Part shown: piece after piece, positions 53,643 to 62,936 of the stretch
Layout: every line of letters starts with the position of its first letter
Position numbering within the stretch: the stretch's first letter is position 1
Assembly: GCF_006476045.1 (NCBI RefSeq)
Contig: NZ_SRZY01000023.1
Coordinates: forward strand, 124,001-188,000
Reading direction: 5' to 3'
From: Sphingobacterium lumbrici
Lineage (GTDB): Bacteria; Bacteroidota; Bacteroidia; Sphingobacteriales; Sphingobacteriaceae
DNA length: 64,000 nucleotides
Translations under genes and position numbers: made by a program
Notes under the pieces: generated by a model
Seen by the model: the letters and a program-made list of their open reading frames with translations, nothing else
Told to the model about the DNA's origin: nothing
Database searches by the model: none

Positions 53643-54311
53643 ATGATGAGAAAAAGTTGGTGGAAAATATTGGCGATGGTAATGGTCTGTTCTTCCGTAG
53701 TTGCTGGCTTTATGGGTCCCGTACCGGTTTTGCCGATATTAAATGAAACGATCCGCAATATATATTTTCATGTTCCGATGTGGTTTAGTATGATCACATT
53801 GTATTTAATTTCTGTAATATTTAGTGTAAAGTACTTAAATAGTGGAGAAAGAAACCACGATATCATGGCGGTGGAAGCAGTAAATGTGGGTATATTATTT
53901 TGCTTCTTAGGGCTTCTTACAGGGATGCAGTGGGCCAATATCACATGGGGAGACCCTTGGCCGAATGACCCCAAACTAAATGGTTCGGCAATTGCAACAC
54001 TCATGTATCTCGCCTACCTCGTACTTCGTAATGCCTTAGAAGAAGAACAAAAAAGAGCGAAAATATCTGCCGTTTACAACATCTTTGCTTTCCCGATCAT
54101 GATCGTATTGATATATATTTTGCCCAAATTGACAGACTCCCTACATCCCGGAAGTGGCGGAAACTCCACATTTAGCGATATTGATATGGATAATAGTATA
54201 CGTCCTGTTTTTTATACGGCCGTTATGGGATGGATGCTCACCGGAATATGGATATGTACACTGCGTTATAGATTAAGATTAATAGAAAATAAAAGGAATA
54301 AATTAGATTAA
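53643..54311 (+). CDS. ccmC: Heme-handling protein CcmC (CcsA family)
   Basis: 222 residues with six membrane segments; part of the heme-handling family. Conserved histidine in Tyr-Phe-His-Val-Pro-Met-Trp (about 40) and a tryptophan-rich loop Thr-Trp-Gly-Asp-Pro-Trp-Pro-Asn-Asp-Pro-Lys (about 100-110), a variant of the WWD heme-binding signature (typically Trp-Gly-x-Trp-Trp-x-x-Asp). CcmC attaches heme to CcmE. The first codon is ATG-ATG at 53643; the second ATG is also possible. Its stop overlaps the next gene as TAATG. Confidence 0.9.
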   Translation: MMRKSWWKILAMVMVCSSVVAGFMGPVPVLPILNETIRNIYFHVPMWFSMITLYLISVIFSVKYLNSGERNHDIMAVEAVNVGILFCFLGLLTGMQWANITWGDPWPNDPKLNGSAIATLMYLAYLVLRNALEEEQKRAKISAVYNIFAFPIMIVLIYILPKLTDSLHPGSGGNSTFSDIDMDNSIRPVFYTAVMGWMLTGIWICTLRYRLRLIENKRNKLD

Positions 54312-54535
54312 TGATATATATGAAAACTTTAATATTGACTTTTCTATCCATTATATGTTCGCTGGGAATAGCGACTTCACAATCTCAAATAGAGCAAATA
54401 GAAATGGCAACCGGACTAAGAAGTTCTGGAAAAATATGGGTTGTTGTACTCGTCGTACTCACCTTAATTATTGGCGTTTTTCTGTACCTGTTCTCTATTG
54501 ATCGCAAAATCAAAAAATTAGAAAACCACAAATAG
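54311..54535 (+). CDS. ccmD: CcmD-like small membrane protein
   Basis: 74 residues: hydrophobic N-terminal helix (signal-like, to Thr-Ser-Gln), a short linker, one membrane helix (about 43-62) and a basic tail (Asp-Arg-Lys-Ile-Lys-Lys). Assigned by size, shape and position directly after ccmC; the sequence itself is poorly conserved. In the Ccm system CcmD helps release holo-CcmE. Start could instead be ATG 54320, which begins directly at the signal-like helix. The ccmE gene that often follows is absent. Confidence 0.75.
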   Translation: MIYMKTLILTFLSIICSLGIATSQSQIEQIEMATGLRSSGKIWVVVLVVLTLIIGVFLYLFSIDRKIKKLENHK

Positions 54536-54601
54536 GTTATCGCAAACAAATACCTATATTTTTCAATCCGAGACCACTATAACATTGTATCAATAAATTT
54601 C

Positions 54602-55585
54602 ATGATTATACATCAACATCGAAAATTTACGCCCTTCAACATCGCATTAGTTTCGATTATTGGTACATTTTTATGTTTGGGCGTTTTTCTTCATTTGCCG
54701 GAAAACCTTACTCCCATTTTATTTGAACCTGCAATCAACAATTTGTCAGGCATACAAATTGGAGGAAATCTTAATCCTTCCATGAATGTATTAATTACCC
54801 TAATTCTGACAATTCTTCAAGCTTTTTTTCTCAACAAGCTAATTAATCACTATAATTTCCTGGGCAAACCCAATTTTTTAACAGCCTTGATGTATATGAC
54901 CTTAGTCAGCTTGTTTCTCCCATTTTTAGTACTATCCCCTACGCTGATTTGTAATTTCATCACCATTTGGATGTTGACCAAGCTATTTAACATTTACAAG
55001 CAAGCTGATGTAAAGGGATTGATGTTTGATCTGGGGATGATTGTAGGAATAGGAAGCCTGATTTATTTTCCGTTCATCGTCCTGTTTTTTTTACTCTGGA
55101 TCAGTTTAATTATCTTCAGACCGTTTATCTGGCGGGAATGGGTTACACCATTATTAGGTTTAGCTGCTGTATATACTTTGCTAGGAGTAATCTATTATTG
55201 GGTTGATCGATTCGATGATTTTTTAGCTATTTTTTCACCTTTCACCAATGAATTTTCCGCGACATTGCACGTCGATATTTATGACTATCTCGTGATGATT
55301 CCCATCGTTATTACACTTATTTTTTTCTTATTCATTTTAAAAGATCAATATTTCAAAAGTATAGTCCATATTCGGAAATCATTTCAGCTTTTATTTTTTA
55401 TGCTGACCTTAATAGGTGCATCTTTTTATCTAAATGACCATATTACGATCAATCATTTTTTGTTATGTGCCCCCCCCCTATCTATTTATTTAGCCTACTA
55501 TTTTAACTACGCAAAAACGAAATGGGTGTATGAGACATTATACCTTCTCATTATAGGAACTATCATGTACTTTCAATTAGCATAA
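54602..55585 (+). CDS. DUF6427-family polytopic membrane protein
   Basis: 327 residues with about ten hydrophobic segments, rich in Phe, Leu and Ile. It resembles the Bacteroidota DUF6427 family of unknown function; tell-tale are Phe-Asp-Leu-Gly-Met-Ile-Val-Gly-Ile-Gly-Ser-Leu and Phe-Arg-Pro-Phe-Ile-Trp-Arg-Glu-Trp in the middle. The 3' third contains nine consecutive C residues (55470-55478) that encode Ala-Pro-Pro. Lies between ccmD and an outer-membrane barrel gene. Confidence 0.75.
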   Translation: MIIHQHRKFTPFNIALVSIIGTFLCLGVFLHLPENLTPILFEPAINNLSGIQIGGNLNPSMNVLITLILTILQAFFLNKLINHYNFLGKPNFLTALMYMTLVSLFLPFLVLSPTLICNFITIWMLTKLFNIYKQADVKGLMFDLGMIVGIGSLIYFPFIVLFFLLWISLIIFRPFIWREWVTPLLGLAAVYTLLGVIYYWVDRFDDFLAIFSPFTNEFSATLHVDIYDYLVMIPIVITLIFFLFILKDQYFKSIVHIRKSFQLLFFMLTLIGASFYLNDHITINHFLLCAPPLSIYLAYYFNYAKTKWVYETLYLLIIGTIMYFQLA

Positions 55586-55651
55586 CAAACTAAAAGACAA
55601 TCGTTTAACCTTTTTTAACAAAATGAACTAACGGATTCATCAAAAAATAGA

Positions 55652-55659
55652 TAGTTTTG
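55652..55659 (+). promoter_or_regulatory. -7 element before the outer-membrane barrel / lptC pair
   Basis: TAGTTTTG, an exact TAnnTTTG match, 89 bases before the ATG at 55749. No clear -33 element. Confidence 0.35.
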
Positions 55660-55748
55660 TACCGAAAAAGCGCAAAAAATCAGCAAAGATTGACCTAACG
55701 AGTTTCTCTAAATGTGTTACTCATTATGAAGCGGAATTTTAAAAAAAT

Positions 55749-57074
55749 ATGTATAAAAAAATTAAAGCCGATACGACCAAAAAGGCATTCACAATCATAA
55801 TTGGTATAGGACTAGCGATGTGTAGTTTACAGGCCTTCGCTCAAAAATCCACTTCGCATTCTCCTTATTCTCGATTTGGTTTGGGCCAGATGCGTGAAGA
55901 TTTATTACCACAAACTCGATCCATGGCTGGTATTTCTGCAGGTGTACGCTATCAAGCAGGTCTACCAATCCTTAATATTGCAAATCCAGCGAGTTACTCC
56001 GCCTTTTCAAGAACAATCCTGGAAGCGGGACTGTATGGCAACATAACCCAACTGGCTAAAGGATCGGCAACAGATAACACCGGCGATTTTGCATTTAGCC
56101 ATATTGGAATAGGGATTCCACTAGCCAAGGCGGGTGGTATTGCTTTTGGATTGATTCCTTATTCGGATGTAGGCTATAACTCTTCAGAATTTTCGATATA
56201 TGACACCTTGACCTATAAGAAGTCGATATCTGGTGAAGGTGGAGTCAATAAAGCTTTCGTAGGTTACGGCTTGAGTCCGATTAAAGGACTAAGTGTAGGA
56301 GCGAATGTAGGTTTCTTATTTGGAAATCTGTCCGACATAGCTCAGGTAGAATTTCCATACTCATTCGACGCCTATAACACACGGAAACAAGAAACACGCT
56401 TGATTAGAGGAGCTACAATAGATTACGGTATTCAATATTTCAAATCATTGGGTAGGAAAATGAACATCACCGTCGGATATTCCGGTTCGTTAAATAACAC
56501 TATAAACAGTAAAACTACGCGTTTGGAAACCCGCATCGAACCCTCGCTAAATGACGATTTTCAAAATATTGCAAAGGATACGTCTTTGTTTGAAGTAGGC
56601 GTAAATAGAAAGATCAACTTACCTCTAAAACACAATATTGGTTTCACCTTATCCAAAGGTTACAATTGGATGATAGGTGCCGATTTCAAATATACGGATT
56701 GGAGTAACTTCCAAACACGGGAAGGAGAAATTAAATTAGGCGGAAATTATGGTGTCGCTATAGGCGGACAATTCAAACCCGACCCTACTTCTATTAAATA
56801 CTGGAATGTCGTAGATTATCGTCTGGGATTCCGATACAATCAAACGCAACTACGATTAAATAACAACGATATCGCAGATATGGCGGTAACAGTTGGTTTA
56901 GGTTTACCACTTTCAGAATCGAATTTTGGTCGAACTTTTTCTCGAATCAACGTATCTGCAGAATTTGGACAACAAGGAACCTTGAATAATAACTTGGTAC
57001 GAGAACGTTATATTAATATTAATCTAGGATTTACAATCAACGATACCTGGTTTATAAGACGCAGTTTAGATTAA
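55749..57074 (+). CDS. Putative outer-membrane beta-barrel protein next to lptC
   Basis: 441 residues: signal peptide (to Ala-Phe-Ala-Gln at about 32), then His-Ser-Pro-Tyr-Ser-Arg-Phe-Gly-Leu-Gly, a motif typical of a Bacteroidota barrel family with long-chain-porin-like (FadL/PorV-like) topology, then alternating strands with many Gly and aromatic residues, and a C-terminal Phe/Trp-rich strand. Stops one base before lptC, so it is in the same transcript; a role in outer-membrane or LPS assembly is inferred from that position. Substrate unknown. Confidence 0.75.
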   Translation: MYKKIKADTTKKAFTIIIGIGLAMCSLQAFAQKSTSHSPYSRFGLGQMREDLLPQTRSMAGISAGVRYQAGLPILNIANPASYSAFSRTILEAGLYGNITQLAKGSATDNTGDFAFSHIGIGIPLAKAGGIAFGLIPYSDVGYNSSEFSIYDTLTYKKSISGEGGVNKAFVGYGLSPIKGLSVGANVGFLFGNLSDIAQVEFPYSFDAYNTRKQETRLIRGATIDYGIQYFKSLGRKMNITVGYSGSLNNTINSKTTRLETRIEPSLNDDFQNIAKDTSLFEVGVNRKINLPLKHNIGFTLSKGYNWMIGADFKYTDWSNFQTREGEIKLGGNYGVAIGGQFKPDPTSIKYWNVVDYRLGFRYNQTQLRLNNNDIADMAVTVGLGLPLSESNFGRTFSRINVSAEFGQQGTLNNNLVRERYININLGFTINDTWFIRRSLD

Positions 57075-57075
57075 G

Positions 57076-57678
57076 ATGATCTTCACCCAACATATCCGAT
57101 TTTATCCCCTATTACTTTTCTTGCTAATAGGGGTTTTATCGTTTAGTAGTTGTGAAAATGACATGAAAGACATAGACCGTCTGGCTAATATCCAAGAGGA
57201 AGAGGCTGTGGATATTTCCAAAAATGTGAAAATAATATATAGCGACTCGGCAAAGGTAAAAGCTCAATTGACTGCTCCCGAAATGCGTATCTATCACGAC
57301 ACAACAGGCAATTACGAATTCAAAAAAGGTATTCAAATTATCTTTTATGATGAGGTCTCCGTAGGGAAAGAGCTCCAACGCGTAACTTCAGACTATGCTC
57401 TTCAACGCGCCAAGGAAAGTATTACTGAATTTAAAAAGAATGTCGTTATTACTCGATCCGATGGATCAAAAATAAAAACGGAGGAATTATTTTATGATGA
57501 GAAAAAGAAAATCTACTATAATCATGTCAATATTCTATTCGAAGATAAAGATGGTAAGGTAAGTTATCAAGCAGCATCTTTTACGGCCGATGACAAATTA
57601 GTTGATATTAAAACGCAATTTCCAACAGGATATTTCGTCCCCTCTAGCCAGTCCCAATTGCCTTTCTTTGGGAATTAG
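57076..57678 (+). CDS. lptC: LptC-like lipoprotein of LPS export
   Basis: 200 residues with a lipoprotein-type N-terminus (hydrophobic core then Phe-Ser-Ser-Cys near residue 27). The rest forms the LptC/OstA-type beta-jellyroll: Val-Lys-Ile-Ile-Tyr-Ser-Asp-Ser-Ala-Lys-Val-Lys-Ala and Ile-Lys-Thr-Glu-Glu-Leu-Phe-Tyr-Asp. LptC bridges the LptBFG transporter and periplasmic LptA. Unlike E. coli LptC, a single TM anchor, this one appears lipidated. Directly follows the barrel gene. Confidence 0.85.
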   Translation: MIFTQHIRFYPLLLFLLIGVLSFSSCENDMKDIDRLANIQEEEAVDISKNVKIIYSDSAKVKAQLTAPEMRIYHDTTGNYEFKKGIQIIFYDEVSVGKELQRVTSDYALQRAKESITEFKKNVVITRSDGSKIKTEELFYDEKKKIYYNHVNILFEDKDGKVSYQAASFTADDKLVDIKTQFPTGYFVPSSQSQLPFFGN

Positions 57679-57820
57679 ACGAGACTTAACACCGGAAAAT
57701 TAATATTGTTTTCATAGAATTATAAAATATTACATTTTTTTTCATAAAAGTTGTATCTTGCGCCTTGTTTTAAATTAGGTCAATTAAATAACTAAGAACA
57801 CTTAAATACAGTATACAGAT

Positions 57821-59926
57821 ATGGGATTAATGGGGAATTTGCGTAACCGTGCCGGATTAGTAATATTCGTGATAGGTTTAGCAATTGTTGCATTTTTATT
57901 AGGAGACATTATCCAATCGGGGATGCCTTTTTGGATGAATAAGCAAAATCAAATAGGGAGTGTAAATGGGGAATCTATCGATTACCAACTTTTTAACGCA
58001 CAGGTAGACCAAACATCTGCAATGTACCAGCAACAAATGGGCGGAGTAGAAACTCCACAAATCAGAAATTTTGCTGTACAACAAGTTTGGAATCAGTTCA
58101 TTTCAAAAGAATTGTTAAACGCAGAAATTAAGAAAATAGGATTAACAATCGGTAAAAAAGAATTTAATGATTTAGTACAAGGTTCAAATCCTTCGCCTCA
58201 AATCATACAGACATTCACGAATCCTCAAACGGGTCAGTTCGATCGCAACTACCTAAATCAGGTAATTAACGAAGCGAAAAATGGTAATTTAGAAGTAAGC
58301 ACACAATGGGAGGTCTTATTAGACAATATCCGTACGCAACGATTGAATGAAAAATATGCTAATTTATTAAGTAATGCCGTATATGTTACTGCTTTAGAAG
58401 CACAGGATGAATATACTGCTAAAAACAAATTAGCTAATTTCAAATATGTCTTATTAGATTATTCTTCTGTAAATGAGTCTAATATCAAATTAACAGACGC
58501 AGATTACCAAGCTTATTATGACAAGCACAAAAACGCATTCAAAAATCCGGAAGAAACACGTGCTTTAGAATATGTATTATTTGATGCCAGACCTACAGCT
58601 AAAGACACCTCAGCAACGTTAACTACTATCCAAAGTTTAAAAGCTGATTTGATAGCTTCCACGAATGATTCCTTGTTTGCTACACAACATTCAGACACCA
58701 AATATCCTGTTACTTATATCAAAAAAGGTCAAGCAAGCCCTGCATTAGATTCCGTTCTATTTAATGTAAGTATAGGAACTACAGTTGGACCTTACCTATC
58801 AAATGGTGCTTACGAAATAGCGAAAGTGATTGATGCTAAATTCAGTCCGGATTCAGTTCAAGCGAGCCACATCCTATTAAATCCTACAGCAGAAGGAGGC
58901 GTAGATAAAGCCTTAGCAAAAGCAGATTCTATTAAAGGACTAATCAGCAAAGGAGATAGTTTTTCAGCCCTAGCTGTAGAATTCAGTCAAGATCAAGGAA
59001 GTAAAATCAATGGTGGTTCACTAGGCACCTTCTCTCGCGGTCAAATGGTTCAACAGTTTGAAGAAGCAGCATTTGGTGGCAAACCCGGCGATGTGGTTAT
59101 CGTGAACTCTCAATTTGGTGTTCATATCATCAAAATCGAGAAGCAAGTAGGTAATTCGAAAATCGTAAAAGCGGCTATTGTAGACAAAGTGATTGTCGCT
59201 GGAAAAGAAACAACGGATGCGGTATATGCTAAAGCAAATGAGTTTTTCACTGGTGTAGATAATAAAAACTTTAATGAACTTGCTCAGAAACAAGGATTGA
59301 AAGTCGAAAAATCATCTAGAACACAAACAATGGACAATACGCTAAATGGCTCTGTAGTTCCCAGAGAGCTAGTCCGTTGGGCGTTTGAGGCAAAAGCAGG
59401 AGACGTTTCCGATAAAATTTTTGAGACCGACAGCCACTTTATCGTAGCAAAAGTAAGCAACATCAACGCAAAAGGTGTTCAACCGTTGAACGCTATAAAA
59501 GCGGACATTGAATTGGGTGTTAAAAACTTTGTTAAAGCACGTATGCTGAAAGAAAAAATGGATAACGCACTAAATGGAGCAACCTCTATAGATCAAGTGG
59601 CTCAAAAACTGGGTAAAGCCGCCATCAGTGTAGAAAATATCGTATTAGCTAACCCTGTTATTCCGGGTGTAGCTTTGGAAAATACGGTGATTGGTACGGT
59701 ATTCGGCCTCCAACCAAATAAACCATCTAAAGCTGTTGAAGGATCTCAAGGTGTATATGTAGTTCAAGTAAACAGCTTCGTAAACCCAAAAGAAATGGTA
59801 GATACGGAGAAAAAAGAACAACAAAAACAGTTATTGTCTAACAGACAGCAACGTGCATGGGGTTCTATCTTCAAAGCCCTTCAAGACAATGCAGATATAG
59901 ATGACAATCGTATTAGATTCTATTAA
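57821..59926 (+). CDS. PpiD/SurA-like periplasmic peptidyl-prolyl isomerase, membrane-anchored
   Basis: 701 residues. N-terminal membrane helix (11-31) with the bulk in the periplasm; SurA/PpiD-like N domain (about 40-230); parvulin domain (about 345-440) with Ala-Ser-His-Ile-Leu, Ala-Val-Glu-Phe-Ser-Gln-Asp and Gly-Gly-Ser-Leu-Gly-Thr-Phe, ending Gly-Val-His-Ile-Ile-Lys; then a helical C-terminal part. It fits a chaperone that helps outer-membrane proteins fold, matching its place beside a barrel gene and lptC. Followed by a strong terminator. Confidence 0.93.
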   Translation: MGLMGNLRNRAGLVIFVIGLAIVAFLLGDIIQSGMPFWMNKQNQIGSVNGESIDYQLFNAQVDQTSAMYQQQMGGVETPQIRNFAVQQVWNQFISKELLNAEIKKIGLTIGKKEFNDLVQGSNPSPQIIQTFTNPQTGQFDRNYLNQVINEAKNGNLEVSTQWEVLLDNIRTQRLNEKYANLLSNAVYVTALEAQDEYTAKNKLANFKYVLLDYSSVNESNIKLTDADYQAYYDKHKNAFKNPEETRALEYVLFDARPTAKDTSATLTTIQSLKADLIASTNDSLFATQHSDTKYPVTYIKKGQASPALDSVLFNVSIGTTVGPYLSNGAYEIAKVIDAKFSPDSVQASHILLNPTAEGGVDKALAKADSIKGLISKGDSFSALAVEFSQDQGSKINGGSLGTFSRGQMVQQFEEAAFGGKPGDVVIVNSQFGVHIIKIEKQVGNSKIVKAAIVDKVIVAGKETTDAVYAKANEFFTGVDNKNFNELAQKQGLKVEKSSRTQTMDNTLNGSVVPRELVRWAFEAKAGDVSDKIFETDSHFIVAKVSNINAKGVQPLNAIKADIELGVKNFVKARMLKEKMDNALNGATSIDQVAQKLGKAAISVENIVLANPVIPGVALENTVIGTVFGLQPNKPSKAVEGSQGVYVVQVNSFVNPKEMVDTEKKEQQKQLLSNRQQRAWGSIFKALQDNADIDDNRIRFY

Positions 59927-59947
59927 GATATTATATTTATTTTTGTG

Positions 59948-59976
59948 GCCGGACAGTAATTTGTCCGGCTTTTTTT
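59948..59976 (+). terminator. Rho-independent terminator of the foldase gene
   Basis: Stem GCCGGACA/TGTCCGGC (59948-59955 with 59962-59969), 6-base loop, then seven T. Canonical, 21 bases after the stop codon. Confidence 0.92.
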
Positions 59977-59989
59977 ATATTTATGCGAA

Positions 59990-60505
59990 ATGGATATTCA
60001 GGAAAACATAATTAACAAAGTAGCACAAAGCGGTCTGCTTACAGTAGACTTAGCTAATTATGCTCCAAAAGAGGATATCAGTGTTTACGATATCAAAGAC
60101 AACCTTTTTCATGGTCTCATTCTAAAAGAAAAAGATTTCAGAGATTTCGTAAAAGATCACGATTGGTCAAATTACCAAGACAAAATCATTGCTATTACCT
60201 GCTCAACAGATGCTATTGTCCCAACATGGGCGTACATGATCTTAGCAAATAAATTAGCACCATACGCAAAATCAGTTCACTTTGGAACACAAGAAGAAGT
60301 ACAACAACGGCTTTTCTTGGCGGAAATTACAAAAATAGACTATTCCCAATATCAAGATCAAAGAGTTGTCGTAAAAGGCTGTGGCGATATTTATATCCCT
60401 GAAAGCGCATTTGTACTGTTTACGACTCAGCTGAGCGCAGTGGCTAAAAGCATCATGTATGGCGAACCATGCTCTACCGTTCCTGTGTTCAAACGGAAAA
60501 GTTAA
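59990..60505 (+). CDS. DUF2480-family protein
   Basis: 171 residues, cytosolic. The C-terminal end (Val-Val-Lys-Gly-Cys-Gly-Asp, then Ser-Ile-Met-Tyr-Gly-Glu-Pro-Cys-Ser-Thr-Val-Pro) is the DUF2480 hallmark, and the two Cys could bind metal or a cluster. Function unknown; the family is found mainly in Bacteroidota, and I recall members lying near Fe-S assembly genes, though none is here. It starts 14 bases after the terminator. Confidence 0.88.
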   Translation: MDIQENIINKVAQSGLLTVDLANYAPKEDISVYDIKDNLFHGLILKEKDFRDFVKDHDWSNYQDKIIAITCSTDAIVPTWAYMILANKLAPYAKSVHFGTQEEVQQRLFLAEITKIDYSQYQDQRVVVKGCGDIYIPESAFVLFTTQLSAVAKSIMYGEPCSTVPVFKRKS

Positions 60506-60536
60506 ACTTTTTATTTGTAAAATTGTCCTATTAAGC

Positions 60537-61331
60537 ATGAGAAAACTATATATACTTATTCTATCTATATTATTTACGGTCTCTGTAAGCAAGGGACAAA
60601 GTGCCTTACCTTACTTGAAAGAACCCACATTTAAAGAGGGCGAAAAGTTGACTTATAAACTTAGATATGGCTTTATGTCTGCTGCAACAGGAATTCTAAC
60701 AGTAAATAAATCCAGTTTAAAATTTAGTGGGAATGATACATTCCACTTAAATGCGGTTGGGGAAACGTCGGGGGCATTCTCCATATTTTATACCGTCAAA
60801 AATAAATATGATTCTTATATAGATGGAGACACCTATCTTCCGCATTTATACACCGAAGATATCCGAGAAGGCAGTTATACGCGTAAAGAATATGCTACCT
60901 TTGACCACAGGAACAAGTTCGTAAAGGGCAGAAAAGGTACCTTCAAAACGCCTGTATTACAAACTTTCGACCTTTTATCTGCCTATTATTTTGCAAGAAA
61001 CTTAGATTTATCCTCTCTAAAAAAGGGGGAGTCCTTCAAGATTTCCTATTTTCTGAACGACGAAGTTGAACAACTGGGCATTACTTATGAAGGCATAGAG
61101 AAAATAAAAACAAGTCTGGGCACGGTCGAATGCATCAAATTTAGCCCGGAAATAAAACCGGGACGTATCTTTAAAAAGAACAGTAAATTATACCTTTGGG
61201 TAACGAATGATGGAAATCGGATTCCCGTACGTGCACATGTAGAGATTCTAATCGGCTCTGTGACCATGGAACTCACCGAAGCCAAAGGATTAAAACACGA
61301 GCTTGGAAAAAAAGTTAGCTATTCAAAATAA
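60537..61331 (+). CDS. DUF3108-family exported protein
   Basis: 264 residues from ATG 60537, chosen over an in-frame start at 60459 because it begins at a signal peptide (Met-Arg-Lys-Leu-Tyr, core, Ser-Lys-Gly-Gln near 20) and does not overlap the DUF2480 gene. The mature region has Glu-Gly-Glu-Lys-Leu-Thr-Tyr-Lys-Leu-Arg-Tyr-Gly and Ile-Lys-Phe-Ser-Pro, the DUF3108 beta-rich fold. Predicted periplasmic or outer-membrane-associated; function unknown. Confidence 0.87.
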   Translation: MRKLYILILSILFTVSVSKGQSALPYLKEPTFKEGEKLTYKLRYGFMSAATGILTVNKSSLKFSGNDTFHLNAVGETSGAFSIFYTVKNKYDSYIDGDTYLPHLYTEDIREGSYTRKEYATFDHRNKFVKGRKGTFKTPVLQTFDLLSAYYFARNLDLSSLKKGESFKISYFLNDEVEQLGITYEGIEKIKTSLGTVECIKFSPEIKPGRIFKKNSKLYLWVTNDGNRIPVRAHVEILIGSVTMELTEAKGLKHELGKKVSYSK

Positions 61332-61338
61332 ATAAACC

Positions 61339-61902
61339 ATGATTGAAGTCGGTAATGTGTTAGTTCATGAGGATTTAATAAACAACGATTTTGTTTGTAA
61401 TCTATCAAAATGTAAAGGAATCTGTTGCATAGAGGGTGATTCAGGGGCACCTTTACGTAAAGATGAAACACATATACTAAAGGAGATATACCCCAAAGTA
61501 AAGCCCTTCATGACTGCGAAAGGAATTGAAGCCATTGAGGAACAAGGCACACATGTTATCGACGCAGACGGTGACCTAACTACTACATGTGTAGACGGCA
61601 ATAAAGAGTGTGCTTACGTTACCTGGGAAAATGGTATTACTAAATGTGCTATCGAAAAAGCATACGAATTGGGGGAAATACACTGGAAAAAGCCGATTTC
61701 GTGTCATCTCTATCCTATTCGTACCACACACTACCCAGAATTTGATGTACTTCATTACGATAGATGGCATATTTGTAAAGATGCGTGCAGTTTTGGCAAA
61801 GAACTTCAAGTTCCAGTTTACAAATTCTTGAAGGATCCCCTTACCCGCGAATATGGGGAAGAATGGTTTGAAGAATTAGATAAAACTGTCAAATCTTTAT
61901 AA
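61339..61902 (+). CDS. DUF3109-family cysteine-rich protein
   Basis: 187 residues with eight Cys. Clusters Lys-Cys-Lys-Gly-Ile-Cys-Cys (25-30), Cys at about 81 and 90, Thr-Lys-Cys-Ala-Ile, Pro-Ile-Ser-Cys-His-Leu-Tyr-Pro-Ile-Arg and Ile-Cys-Lys-Asp-Ala-Cys resemble the YkgJ/DUF3109 metal- or cluster-binding pattern. Cytosolic, no signal. Seven bases after the DUF3108 gene. Biochemical function unknown. Confidence 0.87.
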   Translation: MIEVGNVLVHEDLINNDFVCNLSKCKGICCIEGDSGAPLRKDETHILKEIYPKVKPFMTAKGIEAIEEQGTHVIDADGDLTTTCVDGNKECAYVTWENGITKCAIEKAYELGEIHWKKPISCHLYPIRTTHYPEFDVLHYDRWHICKDACSFGKELQVPVYKFLKDPLTREYGEEWFEELDKTVKSL

Positions 61903-61961
61903 GGTTATTTTTCTTATCTTTAAAGCATCATTTATACTCTATTTGGTATTTACCGTCATTC

Positions 61962-62933
61962 ATGCTAAAGTTAAAAGAGATACAAAAACCCATAGCAACA
62001 GAACTGGAAACTTTCGAAGCAAAGTTTAAACAATCTATGCAAAGTTCTGTTCCGTTATTAGATATCATCACTCAATACTTATACAAGCAAAAAGGCAAAC
62101 AAATGCGCCCTATGTTTGTGTTTTTCTCTGCTGGTCTGTGTGGAACAATTAATGAATCTACTTATCGTGGTGCTTCATTAGTCGAGCTGCTTCACACTGC
62201 CTCACTCGTTCATGATGATGTAGTAGATAACGCCAATGAGAGAAGAGGTTTTTTTTCCGTAAACGCCTTATGGAAAAATAAAGTTGCCGTCTTGGTGGGA
62301 GATTTTCTTCTCTCCAAAGGCTTGCTCTTATCCGTAGCCAATCAAGAACACGAATTACTCCGAATCGTGTCGGAAGCTGTTGAGCAGATGAGTGAAGGCG
62401 AGCTCTTGCAAATTGAAAAAGCACGTAAGTTAGACATCAAAGAGGACATTTACTATGAAATAATCCGAAAAAAGACGGCCTCTCTTATCGCATCATGTTG
62501 TGCCTGTGGCGCGTCATCGGCGAATGCAACAACAGATATTGTAGAAAAAATGCGTGAATTTGGTGAGAAAGTTGGCATTGCATTCCAAATCAAAGATGAC
62601 CTATTCGACTTTGGAGTAGATGACATAGGCAAACCGGTAGGTAATGATATCAAAGAAAAGAAAATGACATTACCCCTTATATATGCGCTAAGTAAAACAA
62701 CTTCCAGTGAAAAAAGGCGAATCATTAATTTGGTTAAAAACCATAATGACGATAGTAAAAAAATAGAAGAAGTCATTCATTTTGTGCGAAGCAGCGGTGG
62801 ATTAGAATATGCAACTAAAAAAATGTTAGCTTACCAACAGGAAGCTTTTCAAATTTTAGCACAATTTCCAGATAGCATCCACAACACCGGATTACAACAA
62901 CTAGTCAAATTCACTACAGAAAGAAAAAAATAA
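61962..62933 (+). CDS. Polyprenyl diphosphate synthase (menaquinone side chain type)
   Basis: All-trans prenyl transferase, 323 residues, with first aspartate-rich motif Asp-Asp-Val-Val-Asp (85-89) and second Asp-Asp-Leu-Phe-Asp (212-216), plus Gly-Lys-Gln-Met-Arg-Pro (45-50) that binds IPP. The residue five before the first motif is Ala, which permits a long product. Bacteroidota make menaquinone with C30-C35 tails, so this is probably a hexa/heptaprenyl synthase, an inference. 60 bases after DUF3109 and 3 bases before the TerC gene. Confidence 0.93.
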   Translation: MLKLKEIQKPIATELETFEAKFKQSMQSSVPLLDIITQYLYKQKGKQMRPMFVFFSAGLCGTINESTYRGASLVELLHTASLVHDDVVDNANERRGFFSVNALWKNKVAVLVGDFLLSKGLLLSVANQEHELLRIVSEAVEQMSEGELLQIEKARKLDIKEDIYYEIIRKKTASLIASCCACGASSANATTDIVEKMREFGEKVGIAFQIKDDLFDFGVDDIGKPVGNDIKEKKMTLPLIYALSKTTSSEKRRIINLVKNHNDDSKKIEEVIHFVRSSGGLEYATKKMLAYQQEAFQILAQFPDSIHNTGLQQLVKFTTERKK

Positions 62934-62936
62934 GAT

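Noticed and set aside
60459..60536. Upstream ATG for the DUF3108 protein
   Set aside because: It lies inside the DUF2480 gene and displaces the signal peptide from the N-terminus.
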